The position numbers were made by a program, and so were the translations under genes. Under the pieces are notes generated by a model. The model had not been told where the DNA came from and made no database searches. It saw nothing but the letters and a program-made list of their open reading frames with translations. Positions 1 through 8,464 of a stretch of 64,000 bases of DNA are shown one piece after another. The stretch is from the NCBI GenBank assembly GCA_965199135.1, contig OZ240685.1, positions 1,798,001-1,862,000 on the forward strand, in the 5' to 3' direction. Positions within the stretch are counted from its first letter, which is position 1. The number at the start of each line of letters is the position of its first letter. This DNA is from EB88 sp965199135 (lineage in GTDB: Bacteria; Acidobacteriota; Terriglobia; Terriglobales; Acidobacteriaceae).

Positions 1-2
1 GC

Positions 3-1742
3 TTTGGAGAAAGCGCCCACGCCGCGCTCTACTCGACCCTGAGTTCGCTGGCGACACCCTTTGCCAGCCACATGGAACGCTTTCAGAAGCAGTGGGAGCG
101 GGTGCAGCTCCCGCAGGACCTGCAACGAGCCGCGGGCGATGGCGGCCGGCAGCTGCGCATCAGTCAAAAGGTCATCCTGATGCACGAGGACAAGACCTAC
201 GCCGGCGCCTTTATCGCGTCGCTGTCGATCCCATGGGGTTACGCCAAGGGGGATGACGACCTGGGCGGCTACCACCTGGTGTGGACCCGCGACATGGTGC
301 AGTCGGCAACGGCGCTGCTCGCTGCCGGTCGGGTCGACACGGCGATGAGGGCGCTTGTCTATCTCGCCTGCACGCAGAAGCCGGATGGGAGCTTCGCACA
401 AAACTTCTGGGTGAACGGTACGCCCTACTGGACAGGCATCCAGCTCGACGAGGTGGCATTTCCGATCATCCTGGCCTGGCGGCTCTGGAAGCTGAACGGC
501 CTGACGGATTTTGACGTTTTTCCGTTTGTGGCCAGGGCGGCGGGCTTCCTGGTCCGATTTGCCCCGGTGACGCAGCAGGAGCGCTGGGAGGAAAACGCCG
601 GGTACTCCCCCTCGACGCTGGCTGCGGTGATCTCGGCCCTGTGCTGCGCAGCGGAGATCGCCACGGCGCATGGCTCGCCCGAGCTTGGGACCTTTCTGAA
701 CGAGCATGCGGACTGGATCCAGTCGCACCTGGAAGACTGGACTGTCACCAATGACGGCGTGCTCCACCCGGACGTCAAGCGCCACTACATGCGGATCCAG
801 CCGCCCGGCCCCAGCGAACCCTGGTACCGGAACGATGTGGCTCCGGGCAATATCCGCCTGAACAACAGGGCGCCGTGGGAGCAGAGCGAGTTCCCGGCAA
901 ACAGCATCATTGATGGCGGCTTTCTCGAGCTGGTGCGCTACGGGGTGCGCCGTGCCGACGATCCGATCATCATCGATTCGCTCAAGGTGGTGGACCGGGT
1001 TTTGCGTGTGGACGCGCCGCAGGGCCCATGCTGGCGTCGCTACAACCATGACGGCTATGGCGAGCAGAAGGGTGGCGGCCCTTTCCTGCACTACGGGCAA
1101 GGGCGTGCGTGGCCACTGCTAACCGGTGAGCGCGGGCACTATGAGCTCGCGGCGGGCAACAATGTGCAGCCGTTTGTGAAGGCGATGGAGGGCTTCGCGT
1201 CGCCCGGCGGCATGCTGCCGGAGCAGGTGTGGGACCAGCGGATTGCGCTGAACACGACCGCCGGCCCGGTGGTGCTGGGCGATCCTGCCGGCTCGGCGAT
1301 GCCGCTGGTGTGGGCCCATGCCGAGTACCTGAAGCTGGTTCGTTCGGCGCATGATGGCAGGGTCTTCGACAGGATCTCGGCAGTGGAAGCCCGGTACGGG
1401 AACGGCAGGCGGGAAAGCCCCATCGAGATCTGGAAGATGCGGCGGCCTATCTCGACGATCGAGGAAGGCAAGATACTGCGTGTCATCTCGGCCAATCCTT
1501 TCGAAGTGAGGTACACGACCGACAACTGGGTGACCCAGCGGACCGTCGTCTGCCGGAGCCTGGGTGCTTCGGGCTCCGTGGCCGACATTCCGCCGACACC
1601 CGCACACGCGCACGAGGTTTCGTTTACCCTGTACTGGTCCGCGGCAAAGCACTGGGAAGGTCGCAACTTCCTCGTGAAAATAATCGCGAAAAGCGACGCC
1701 GCATCGGCGCCCAGCGCGACCAACTCAGTTTCACAGGCATAA
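3..1742 (+). CDS. glucoamylase-type glycoside hydrolase, GH15 (5' end outside window)
   Basis: C-terminal part of a GH15 glucoamylase or glucodextranase, which removes glucose from the non-reducing ends of alpha-glucans or related oligosaccharides. The frame is already open at base 3 and has no start in the window, so about 580 residues of a longer protein are seen. GH15 landmarks are the HLVWTRDMVQ segment, DGSFAQNFWVNG, the WEENAGYSPSTLA stretch that carries the usual acid glutamate, and PEQVWD near the C-terminus, where the family's catalytic base lies. The gene stands 86 bp before tkt and heads a run of glucose and pentose phosphate genes, so the freed glucose would be phosphorylated by the glucokinase further down. 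The exact substrate (starch, dextran or trehalose-like) cannot be told from the sequence. Confidence 0.9.
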   Translation, partial: FGESAHAALYSTLSSLATPFASHMERFQKQWERVQLPQDLQRAAGDGGRQLRISQKVILMHEDKTYAGAFIASLSIPWGYAKGDDDLGGYHLVWTRDMVQSATALLAAGRVDTAMRALVYLACTQKPDGSFAQNFWVNGTPYWTGIQLDEVAFPIILAWRLWKLNGLTDFDVFPFVARAAGFLVRFAPVTQQERWEENAGYSPSTLAAVISALCCAAEIATAHGSPELGTFLNEHADWIQSHLEDWTVTNDGVLHPDVKRHYMRIQPPGPSEPWYRNDVAPGNIRLNNRAPWEQSEFPANSIIDGGFLELVRYGVRRADDPIIIDSLKVVDRVLRVDAPQGPCWRRYNHDGYGEQKGGGPFLHYGQGRAWPLLTGERGHYELAAGNNVQPFVKAMEGFASPGGMLPEQVWDQRIALNTTAGPVVLGDPAGSAMPLVWAHAEYLKLVRSAHDGRVFDRISAVEARYGNGRRESPIEIWKMRRPISTIEEGKILRVISANPFEVRYTTDNWVTQRTVVCRSLGASGSVADIPPTPAHAHEVSFTLYWSAAKHWEGRNFLVKIIAKSDAASAPSATNSVSQA

Positions 1743-1828
1743 AATGGGGGCTGACGGCCTGCAGTTGCTGCTTTGCCCCTGCCGCCCAACCTTCACCCCT
1801 TCCCAATTCGGAGAGAGATTTTCTACTC

Positions 1829-3859
1829 ATGAGCGATCTGGACCAGCTTTCTATCAATGCCCTGCGCTTCTTGGCGGTTGACGCCGTGGAAGCAGCGAAC
1901 AGCGGCCACCCGGGCGCCCCTCTTGGCTGCGCGCCGATCGGTTACCTGCTCTTCCACAAGTTCATGCGGCATAACCCGAAGCATTCGAAGTGGACCAACC
2001 GGGACCGCTTTGTGCTCTCGAACGGCCATGCATCGGCGCTGCTCTACGGCATGCTCCACCTGGCCGGGTACGATCTTTCGATCGACGACCTGAAGCAGTT
2101 CCGCCAGTGGCACTCGAAGACCCCCGGTCACCCGGAGCTCGGCGAGACCGATGGTGTCGAAGTCACGACCGGCCCGCTGGGCCAGGGATTTGCGATGGCC
2201 GTCGGGATGGCGCTCGCTGAGAAGCATCTCGCCGCTGTGTACAACAAGCCAAATTACGAGGTCGTGGACCACTACACCTACGGCATCTGCGGTGATGGCG
2301 ACCTGATGGAAGGCATCTCGCACGAGGCTGCCTCACTCGCCGGCACGCTCAAGCTGGGCAAGCTGATCTTTCTCTATGACGACAACCTGATCTCGCTCGA
2401 CGGCCCGACCGACCTCTCCTTCACCGAAGATGTGCAGGCCCGCTTCAAGGCCTACCACTGGCACGTGCAGCAGGTTGATGACGGCAACGACCTGGACGCG
2501 CTCTCGAAGGCAATCGAAGCGGCAAAGGCCGAAACAGACAAGCCCTCGCTGATCGCCGTACGGACGATCATCGGCTATGGTTCGCCTGCTGCCGGAACGA
2601 GCAAGGCCCACGGTGCACCTCTCGGCGAGAAGAATGTCAAGGAAACCAAGAAGACGCTGAACTGGCCGGAGGACAAGACCTTCTACGTGCCGGAAGAAGC
2701 GGAAAAGAACTGGCACGAGATCGTCGCAAATGGCGCCAAGTACGAGCAGCAGTGGAACGAGCTCTTTGCGAAGTACAAGAGCGAGTTCCCCGAGTTGGCG
2801 GCGCAGTACGAGCGCGTGCAGGCTGGCAAGCTCAAGGAAGGCTACGAGAAGAGCTTCCCCAGCTATCCGATCGATACCAAGCCGATGGCGACCCGCAATG
2901 CTGGCGGCGCCGTGATGAATGCTTTTGCGGACGTGGTGCCGGAGCTGCTGGGCGGCGCGGCTGATCTGACCGAGTCGACCAAGACCATCCTCAAGAAGTC
3001 GGCGAACTTCCATATCGATCCGAAGGGGCAGAACATCTTCTTCGGCGTTCGCGAGTTTGCGATGCATGCTGCGGTCAACGGCATGGCAGCACATGGTGGC
3101 ATCATCCCCTACGGATCCACCTTCTTCACCTTCTCCGATTATGCGAAGCCGGCGATCCGCCTTGCCGCGCTGATGCATGTGCACTCGATCTTTGTGTACA
3201 CGCACGACTCGATCGGCCTCGGCGAAGATGGGCCGACCCACCAGCCGATCGACCAGCTGATGATGCTGCGCGCGATCCCTCACCTGATCGACTTCCGCCC
3301 GGCAGATGCGAACGAGACTTCGGCCGCTTGGCGCCTGGCGCTCGAGCACAAGGAAGCGAGCTTCATGGCGCTGTCCCGCCAGGACCTGCCGATCATCGAT
3401 CCGGCCAAGGTGGATGTGTACGAGAGCGTGAAGAAGGGCGCGTATGTGCTCGACCACGGCTCGGATCAGCCGGACCTCCTGATGCTGTCGACGGGCGCGG
3501 AAGTGTGGCAGATCGTGAAGGCTGCGGCGGAGCTCAAGAAGGAAGGCATCACGGCGCGCATCATCTCGATGCCGAGCTGGCAGTTGTTTGAGCGCCAGCC
3601 CGAAAGCTACAAGCTCGAGGTGCTGCCGAATCACGTGCCCAAGCTTGCTGTCGAAGCAGGCGCCACGCTGGGCTGGTGGAAGTGGGTCGGTCGCCATGGC
3701 GATGTGGTTGGGCTGGATCGCTTCGGCGCGTCCGCACCGGGCACGCTTGCACTCGAGAAGCTTGGCTTCGGCGTCGACAACATCACCAAGCGCGCCAAGG
3801 AACTGCTTGCCAAGGCTGGCAAGGAGACACCTGCACTCGCTGGCGTCAACGAGAAGTAA
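1829..3859 (+). CDS. tkt: transketolase
   Basis: Thiamine-diphosphate enzyme moving two-carbon ketol units between sugar phosphates in the non-oxidative pentose phosphate pathway; cytosolic. The 676 residues match the usual full length. The N-terminus has the AANSGHPGAPLG substrate-binding segment, the ThDP/Mg motif is GDGDLMEGISHEAASLAG followed by DDN, and the pyrimidine-domain block THDSIGLGEDGPTHQP lies in the second half. A GGAGAGAG ribosome site lies 11-12 bp before the ATG. It sits between the GH15 enzyme and the HAD/zwf/pgl/glk genes and is followed by a strong hairpin, so transcription may partly end after it. Confidence 0.97.
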   Translation: MSDLDQLSINALRFLAVDAVEAANSGHPGAPLGCAPIGYLLFHKFMRHNPKHSKWTNRDRFVLSNGHASALLYGMLHLAGYDLSIDDLKQFRQWHSKTPGHPELGETDGVEVTTGPLGQGFAMAVGMALAEKHLAAVYNKPNYEVVDHYTYGICGDGDLMEGISHEAASLAGTLKLGKLIFLYDDNLISLDGPTDLSFTEDVQARFKAYHWHVQQVDDGNDLDALSKAIEAAKAETDKPSLIAVRTIIGYGSPAAGTSKAHGAPLGEKNVKETKKTLNWPEDKTFYVPEEAEKNWHEIVANGAKYEQQWNELFAKYKSEFPELAAQYERVQAGKLKEGYEKSFPSYPIDTKPMATRNAGGAVMNAFADVVPELLGGAADLTESTKTILKKSANFHIDPKGQNIFFGVREFAMHAAVNGMAAHGGIIPYGSTFFTFSDYAKPAIRLAALMHVHSIFVYTHDSIGLGEDGPTHQPIDQLMMLRAIPHLIDFRPADANETSAAWRLALEHKEASFMALSRQDLPIIDPAKVDVYESVKKGAYVLDHGSDQPDLLMLSTGAEVWQIVKAAAELKKEGITARIISMPSWQLFERQPESYKLEVLPNHVPKLAVEAGATLGWWKWVGRHGDVVGLDRFGASAPGTLALEKLGFGVDNITKRAKELLAKAGKETPALAGVNEK

Positions 3860-3875
3860 GCATTCGTAGATAAGG

Positions 3876-3909
3876 GAAACAGGCGTCCAACCGGGCGCCT
3901 GTTCTCTTG
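3876..3909 (+). terminator. terminator-like hairpin after tkt
   Basis: Perfect 8-bp stem AACAGGCG / CGCCTGTT around a GC-rich loop, followed by TCTCTT. It lies 19 bp after the tkt stop and 70 bp before the HAD gene. The T-tract is weak, so it may only attenuate transcription into zwf. Confidence 0.55.
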
Positions 3910-3979
3910 CACGAGAGTTCTTGCATTTCTTCTCCGGGTCAGTGCATCCAACGAATATCTAACGGGCTAGAAGGGAAAG

Positions 3980-4594
3980 ATGAGCCAGTACAGTGTGGTG
4001 CTTTGGGATGTCGGCGGCGTTCTCCTCACGAATGGCTGGGACCACAACGGACGAAAAGCGGTCTATACCTCCCTCGGCATTACAGATCAGGACGAAGTCG
4101 AGAAGCGCCACGCCGTGATCGATGACACCTGGGAGCGCGGCACCGTCACCTTCGATGACTACCTGAAGGAGTCTCTCTTTTACCGCGAACGCCCCTTCAC
4201 AATCGCCGCCGCGAAACAACAGATCGAAGCGCTCTCTGTTCGGCTTGGGGACTCTGCGCTGCCTATCCTCGAGGAGCTGCATGGACGCGGCGAAGTAGTG
4301 ATGGGGCAGTTGAACAACGAGTCGCGGGAGTTGAATGACATGCGCCTCGAACGGTTCGGACTCAAGCAGTACCTTTCTGTGTTCTTCTGTTCTGCCTATG
4401 TGGGTCTTAGAAAGCCCGAGCCGGCGTTTTATCGTCTGGCACAGGAAGTGTTACAGAAGCCTCCCTCTGAAATCGTCTTCATCGATGACCGGGAAAAGAA
4501 CGCGCAGACGGCGCGCGATCTCGGTATGCATGGAATCCAGTACATCGGCTCGGCGGCACTGCGAGCAGAACTCAAAACACTCGGGCTGTTGTAG
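3980..4594 (+). CDS. HAD-superfamily hydrolase, YihX-like
   Basis: Cytosolic HAD phosphatase of 204 residues. Motif I is LWDVGGVLL at residues 8-16, with Asp10 as the expected nucleophile and glycine in place of the usual second aspartate. This D-x-G-(G/N)-V form is typical of the YihX (glucose-1-phosphatase) branch rather than of phosphoglycolate phosphatases. The later motifs are also visible: QLNNES, the lysine in GLRKPEPAFY, and the acidic FIDDREKN. An AAGGGA ribosome site precedes the ATG, and zwf follows 23 bp later. In this operon a sugar-phosphate phosphatase is plausible, but the substrate is inferred. Confidence 0.8.
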   Translation: MSQYSVVLWDVGGVLLTNGWDHNGRKAVYTSLGITDQDEVEKRHAVIDDTWERGTVTFDDYLKESLFYRERPFTIAAAKQQIEALSVRLGDSALPILEELHGRGEVVMGQLNNESRELNDMRLERFGLKQYLSVFFCSAYVGLRKPEPAFYRLAQEVLQKPPSEIVFIDDREKNAQTARDLGMHGIQYIGSAALRAELKTLGLL

Positions 4595-4617
4595 CCACGG
4601 GACAGGAAACGAGAAGA

Positions 4618-6162
4618 ATGAGCAACAGCGATCAAGTGATGACCCCGGAACTTGTGAAAGATGCAACACAAGGCTCTGCCAGTCGCAAGCCAGAACCAAC
4701 CATCGTCGTGATCTTCGGCGCCTCTGGCGATCTCACCAAGAAGAAACTTTTGCCGGCACTCTTTCACCTTGAAGAGAGCGGCCTGCTGCCGCGGGAGTTC
4801 GCGATTGTGGGCGTAGCTCGCCGCGATCTCAGCTCTACCTTTTCGCCCGATATGAAGAAGGCGATTGTGAGCTCGGGTGCGCAGGAGAATGATCCGAAGC
4901 TCGATCCTTTTATCGAGAAGGTCAGCTACTTCACGACCAATTTCGATGACTCCGAGGGCTACGCCAAGTTGAAGGAGACGCTTGCCGGGATCGACAAGGA
5001 CAAAGGCACAAAGGGCAATCGCCTGTTCTATCTTGCGGTTGCGCCGGAGTACTTCCAGGAGATCATCGACAAGCTTGGCGAGCAGGGAATGGACAAGGCG
5101 GAGAAGGGCGCAACAGTGCGCGTCATCATTGAGAAGCCTTTCGGCCACGATCTTGATTCCGCCAAGGCACTGAACGACGGCGTAGCGAAGGTCTTCCAGG
5201 AAGACCAGATTTTCCGGATCGATCACTATCTCGGCAAGGAGACGGTGCAGAATATCCTCGTGTTCCGCTTCGCGAACGCACTGTTTGAGCCGCTCTGGAA
5301 TTCCCAGTACATCGAGAACATCCAGATCACCGCAGCTGAGTCGATCGGCATTGAAGGCCGCGGACCTTTCTACGAGAAGGCCGGTGCCTCTCGCGACATC
5401 CTGCAAAATCACATGATGGAAATGCTCTCGTTTGTTGCCATGGAGCCGCCTGCAACGTTCGAGGCCAAGGGTGTGCTCGAGGAGAAGCTGAAGCTGTTCA
5501 AGTCCATTCAGCCCCTGACCGAGGCGACATCCGCTCGCGGCCAATATGGCAAGGGCACAGTCGACGGGCAGGAAGTGAAGCCTTACCGCGAAGAAGATCG
5601 CGTCGATCCGAAGTCCGTCACCGAGACCTTCGCTGCGGTGAAGCTGATGATCGATACGCCGCGCTGGAAGGGTGTTCCGTTCTACCTTCGTGCCGGCAAG
5701 CGCCTTGCGAAGCGCGTAACCGAGGTGGTCATCGAGTTCAAGCAGCCAGCAAAGCAGATCTTTGAGGGTGCAGAGGATGGGCCGTGCAAGGGTATCCAGC
5801 CAAACCTGATCCGCATCCGCATCCAGCCGGACGAGGGTATCTCGTTTGTTTTTGGCGCGAAGCTGCCGACACCGGATACCACGATCTGCCCGGTCAAGTC
5901 GACCTTTAAGTATGTCGATGCGTTCGGTAAGTACACTGCGAATGGTTACGAGCGCCTGCTGCTGGATGCGATGCTTGGTGATGCAACATTGTTCTCGCAC
6001 CGCGAGGCTGTGGAAGTTGCATGGGCGCTTTACACGCCATTGCTCGAGAGCTGGGCGAAGAACCCGCCGACGGACTTCCCTAATTACGAGAGCGGCAGCT
6101 GGGGTCCGAAGAGTTCCGACGACTTACTCGCGACGGACAAACATAGCTGGCACGCAGTCTAA
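4618..6162 (+). CDS. zwf: glucose-6-phosphate 1-dehydrogenase
   Basis: First enzyme of the oxidative pentose phosphate pathway: oxidises glucose 6-phosphate to 6-phosphogluconolactone with NAD(P)+. The 514 residues are full length for the family. The coenzyme fold starts with IFGASGDLTKKKLLPALF, the substrate/active-site block is RIDHYLGKETVQNILVFRFAN cut short by the known pattern (His in RIDHYLGK), and the EKPFGHD segment is present. There is an N-terminal tail of about 25 residues before the Rossmann fold. It is followed at 28 bp by pgl, which takes its product, and shares an operon with glk, which makes its substrate. Confidence 0.97.
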   Translation: MSNSDQVMTPELVKDATQGSASRKPEPTIVVIFGASGDLTKKKLLPALFHLEESGLLPREFAIVGVARRDLSSTFSPDMKKAIVSSGAQENDPKLDPFIEKVSYFTTNFDDSEGYAKLKETLAGIDKDKGTKGNRLFYLAVAPEYFQEIIDKLGEQGMDKAEKGATVRVIIEKPFGHDLDSAKALNDGVAKVFQEDQIFRIDHYLGKETVQNILVFRFANALFEPLWNSQYIENIQITAAESIGIEGRGPFYEKAGASRDILQNHMMEMLSFVAMEPPATFEAKGVLEEKLKLFKSIQPLTEATSARGQYGKGTVDGQEVKPYREEDRVDPKSVTETFAAVKLMIDTPRWKGVPFYLRAGKRLAKRVTEVVIEFKQPAKQIFEGAEDGPCKGIQPNLIRIRIQPDEGISFVFGAKLPTPDTTICPVKSTFKYVDAFGKYTANGYERLLLDAMLGDATLFSHREAVEVAWALYTPLLESWAKNPPTDFPNYESGSWGPKSSDDLLATDKHSWHAV

Positions 6163-6190
6163 CAAGCGCGATTGCAGAGGGAGAGCAAGA

Positions 6191-6988
6191 GTGGCACAGG
6201 ATCTGAAAGTTACGTACCACGTGTACGAAACAAGCGACGCGCTGGCGCATGCAGCAGCGAAGCATTTTGTGGAGCGTGTGCAGCAGTCTGTCGAAAAACG
6301 TGGCCGCGCGCGCATCGCGGTCTCTGGTGGATCGACACCGAAGGCCACCTTTGCTCTCCTTGCAGACACCAATCAGCCGTACGGCAAGGACATTCCCTGG
6401 GACAAGGTAGAACTCTTCTGGGTGGACGAGCGCTCGGTTGGGCCGGATGACCCGGACTCGAACTACCGCATGACCCGTGAAGCCCTGCTGTCGAAGGTTC
6501 CGCTCGATCCGGAGAAAGTGCACCGCATTGAGGGTGAACTGGATCCGGAAGAAGCAGCAGCGAAGTACGAGACAATCATCCGGCGCGAGTTTCGTCTCGA
6601 AGGTGCTGAGGCACCGCGCTTCGACGTGGTGTGGCTTGGCATGGGGGACGATGGCCATACGGCTTCGCTCTTTCCGCACACAGAGGGCATCAATGTTCTT
6701 GGCCGCATCGCGTACGCGAATCATGTACCGCAGAAAGACACCTGGCGAATCACTCTGACGTGGCCTGTGATCAACGAAGCACTCGACGTTGTCTTTCTGA
6801 TCGGCGGCGCCGCCAAGGCTGCACCGCTCGAACGGGTCTTCTACGGTGAGTACGACCCTTCAGAGACGCCGACGCAGTTGATCCAGCCGAAGAGCAAGGC
6901 GCTGCTTTTCCTGCTCGACAAGGAAGCCGCGGCAAAGCTGCCAAAGCCGGATGAAAACGGTGTTGGCCACGTGGAGCTTTCACGATGA
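6191..6988 (+). CDS. pgl: 6-phosphogluconolactonase
   Basis: Hydrolyses 6-phosphogluconolactone to 6-phosphogluconate, the step after Zwf. I start it at the GTG at 6191, preceded by GAGGGAGA at a good distance. The frame stays open further upstream, but that part overlaps the zwf end in another frame and has no homologous look. From this start the protein has 265 residues, the usual size. Family blocks seen are VSGGSTPKATFALL, WVDERSVGPDDPDSNYRM and GMGDDGHTASLFPHT. Its stop overlaps the glk start by 4 bp (ATGA), so the two are translationally coupled. Confidence 0.95.
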   Translation: MAQDLKVTYHVYETSDALAHAAAKHFVERVQQSVEKRGRARIAVSGGSTPKATFALLADTNQPYGKDIPWDKVELFWVDERSVGPDDPDSNYRMTREALLSKVPLDPEKVHRIEGELDPEEAAAKYETIIRREFRLEGAEAPRFDVVWLGMGDDGHTASLFPHTEGINVLGRIAYANHVPQKDTWRITLTWPVINEALDVVFLIGGAAKAAPLERVFYGEYDPSETPTQLIQPKSKALLFLLDKEAAAKLPKPDENGVGHVELSR

Positions 6989-8016
6989 TCCTTGCCGGGG
7001 ATGTGGGCGGCACCAAGGTCCATCTTGCGCTTTATCAGTTCGACAACGGGCTGCTTCAGCACGTCACCGATGAGCGCTTCCCCGCACGTGAGTTCAAGGG
7101 GCTTGAAGATGTGGTGCGAGCCTTCTTTGAAAAGAATAATCATCCAGAGGTCACCTCGGCGTGTTTCGGCGTTCCGGGCCCTGTCCGAAACGGGCGCCTC
7201 AAACTCACCAACCTGCCATGGCTGCTCGATGCGCGGGAACTTTCACGTAACCTAGGCATCGACCACATCTTTCTGATCAACGATCTTGAAGCAAATGGTT
7301 ACGGAATTCCTGAACTTACCAAGGACCAGGTCTACACCTTGAGTCCGGGTGACCCGAGCACCATTGGCAATCGCGGGTTGGTCTCTGCCGGAACCGGTCT
7401 TGGCGAGGCCGTGTTGATGTGGAACGGCAAGCTGCATGTGCCCGTTGCGTCCGAGGGCGGGCACTGCGATTTTGCGCCACGCAACGAGGTCGAGATCTCA
7501 CTGTTGCGCTACCTGCAGCGGACCCTGGGCGGACGTGTCAGTTATGAGCGCGTGGTCTCCGGCCTCGGCCTGCAGAACGTTTACGCCTTTCTCCGTGACG
7601 ATCAGAAGATGACCGAGTCCCCTGAACTGAAGCAGCGCCTCGAGGCGGAAGACCCGAATGCCGTGATCGGTGAACTTGGCGAATCCGGCAAGGATGAGCT
7701 CTGCACGCGGGCGCTCGATATCTTTGTTTCCGTGTACGGAGCAGAGGCGGGCAATCTCGCCCTCAAGGTGCTCGCAACCGGGGGCATATTTATTGGTGGC
7801 GGCATCGCACCAAAAATTTTGGACAAGATGCGGGATGGAACGTTCATGCATGCGTTCACCGACAAGGGTCGCCTGAGCGACCTTCTGGTGCACACGCCCG
7901 TGCATATTATTCTTGAAAGCAGGGCCGCACTGATGGGCGCTGCTGCCTTTGCAGAGGCACGAGCCGCTGAATTCAGCGGACAATCCGTGCGCATGGCATC
8001 GAACCCGTTTGTCTAG
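6985..8016 (+). CDS. glk: glucokinase (proteobacterial Glk family)
   Basis: ATP-dependent glucose kinase producing glucose 6-phosphate. The 343-residue protein opens with the phosphate-binding GDVGGTKVHLALYQF and carries LTNLPWLLDA, INDLEANGYGI (the catalytic Asp region) and GTGLGEAVL, the pattern of the Glk family rather than of ROK kinases. It overlaps pgl by 4 bp. Together with the GH15 enzyme it supplies Zwf with substrate, so the order of genes follows the flow from polysaccharide to pentose phosphates. A gene for 6-phosphogluconate dehydrogenase is not in the window. Confidence 0.95.
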   Translation: MILAGDVGGTKVHLALYQFDNGLLQHVTDERFPAREFKGLEDVVRAFFEKNNHPEVTSACFGVPGPVRNGRLKLTNLPWLLDARELSRNLGIDHIFLINDLEANGYGIPELTKDQVYTLSPGDPSTIGNRGLVSAGTGLGEAVLMWNGKLHVPVASEGGHCDFAPRNEVEISLLRYLQRTLGGRVSYERVVSGLGLQNVYAFLRDDQKMTESPELKQRLEAEDPNAVIGELGESGKDELCTRALDIFVSVYGAEAGNLALKVLATGGIFIGGGIAPKILDKMRDGTFMHAFTDKGRLSDLLVHTPVHIILESRAALMGAAAFAEARAAEFSGQSVRMASNPFV

Positions 8017-8041
8017 CCAGGTTTTCTGAAAGCGAGTCTCC

Positions 8042-8407
8042 TTGTTGCAAGCAAAATTTCTTCGTGTCCTCACAGCGTCCACCTTGGCCGCTGCACTCCC
8101 GCAACTGGCGCTCGCTCATGCGGTATTGATTCACTCGACGCCCAAGCTGAATGGGCTCGTGATCGGCTCCTCCCTGCACGTTGACCTCAAGTTCAACTCG
8201 CGCGTAGATGGCCCTCGCTGCACGTTGCTGCTCGTCTCACCCGAGGGGCACCAGGTTCCGCTCGCGTTGAATGCACAGCCTGCACCGGATGAGATCTCGG
8301 CAGAAGCAGCGTCGCTGCATGCGGGCAAGTATGCTATCCGGTGGCAGGCGCTCGCGAGCGACGGACATATCACGCGTGGGCAAATCCCCTTCACCGTACA
8401 TCCGTAA
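8042..8407 (+). CDS. CopC-domain copper-binding protein, exported
   Basis: Small periplasmic protein of the CopC/YobA family, which binds copper and works with CopD. A TTG start at 8042 or 8045 gives about 121 residues. A signal peptide ends near LAHAV, so that the mature protein would begin with the histidine typical of CopC copper sites, followed by the family signature HSTPKLNG. The C-terminal YAIRWQALASDGHITRGQIPFTV is replaced here by its key points: WQALASDGHITRG with the second conserved histidine. The CopD-like gene follows 57 bp downstream. The starts of both genes are TTG, which suggests modest expression. Confidence 0.85.
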   Translation: MLQAKFLRVLTASTLAAALPQLALAHAVLIHSTPKLNGLVIGSSLHVDLKFNSRVDGPRCTLLLVSPEGHQVPLALNAQPAPDEISAEAASLHAGKYAIRWQALASDGHITRGQIPFTVHP

Positions 8408-8464
8408 GGCGCATGCCTGGCGGTTCCTAACCAAAGCGCTGTGACCCAGCCCACGTGACCTGAC

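Noticed and set aside
4429..6000. A 523-codon minus-strand frame
   Set aside because: Antisense of zwf and the HAD gene; composition is that of a shadow.
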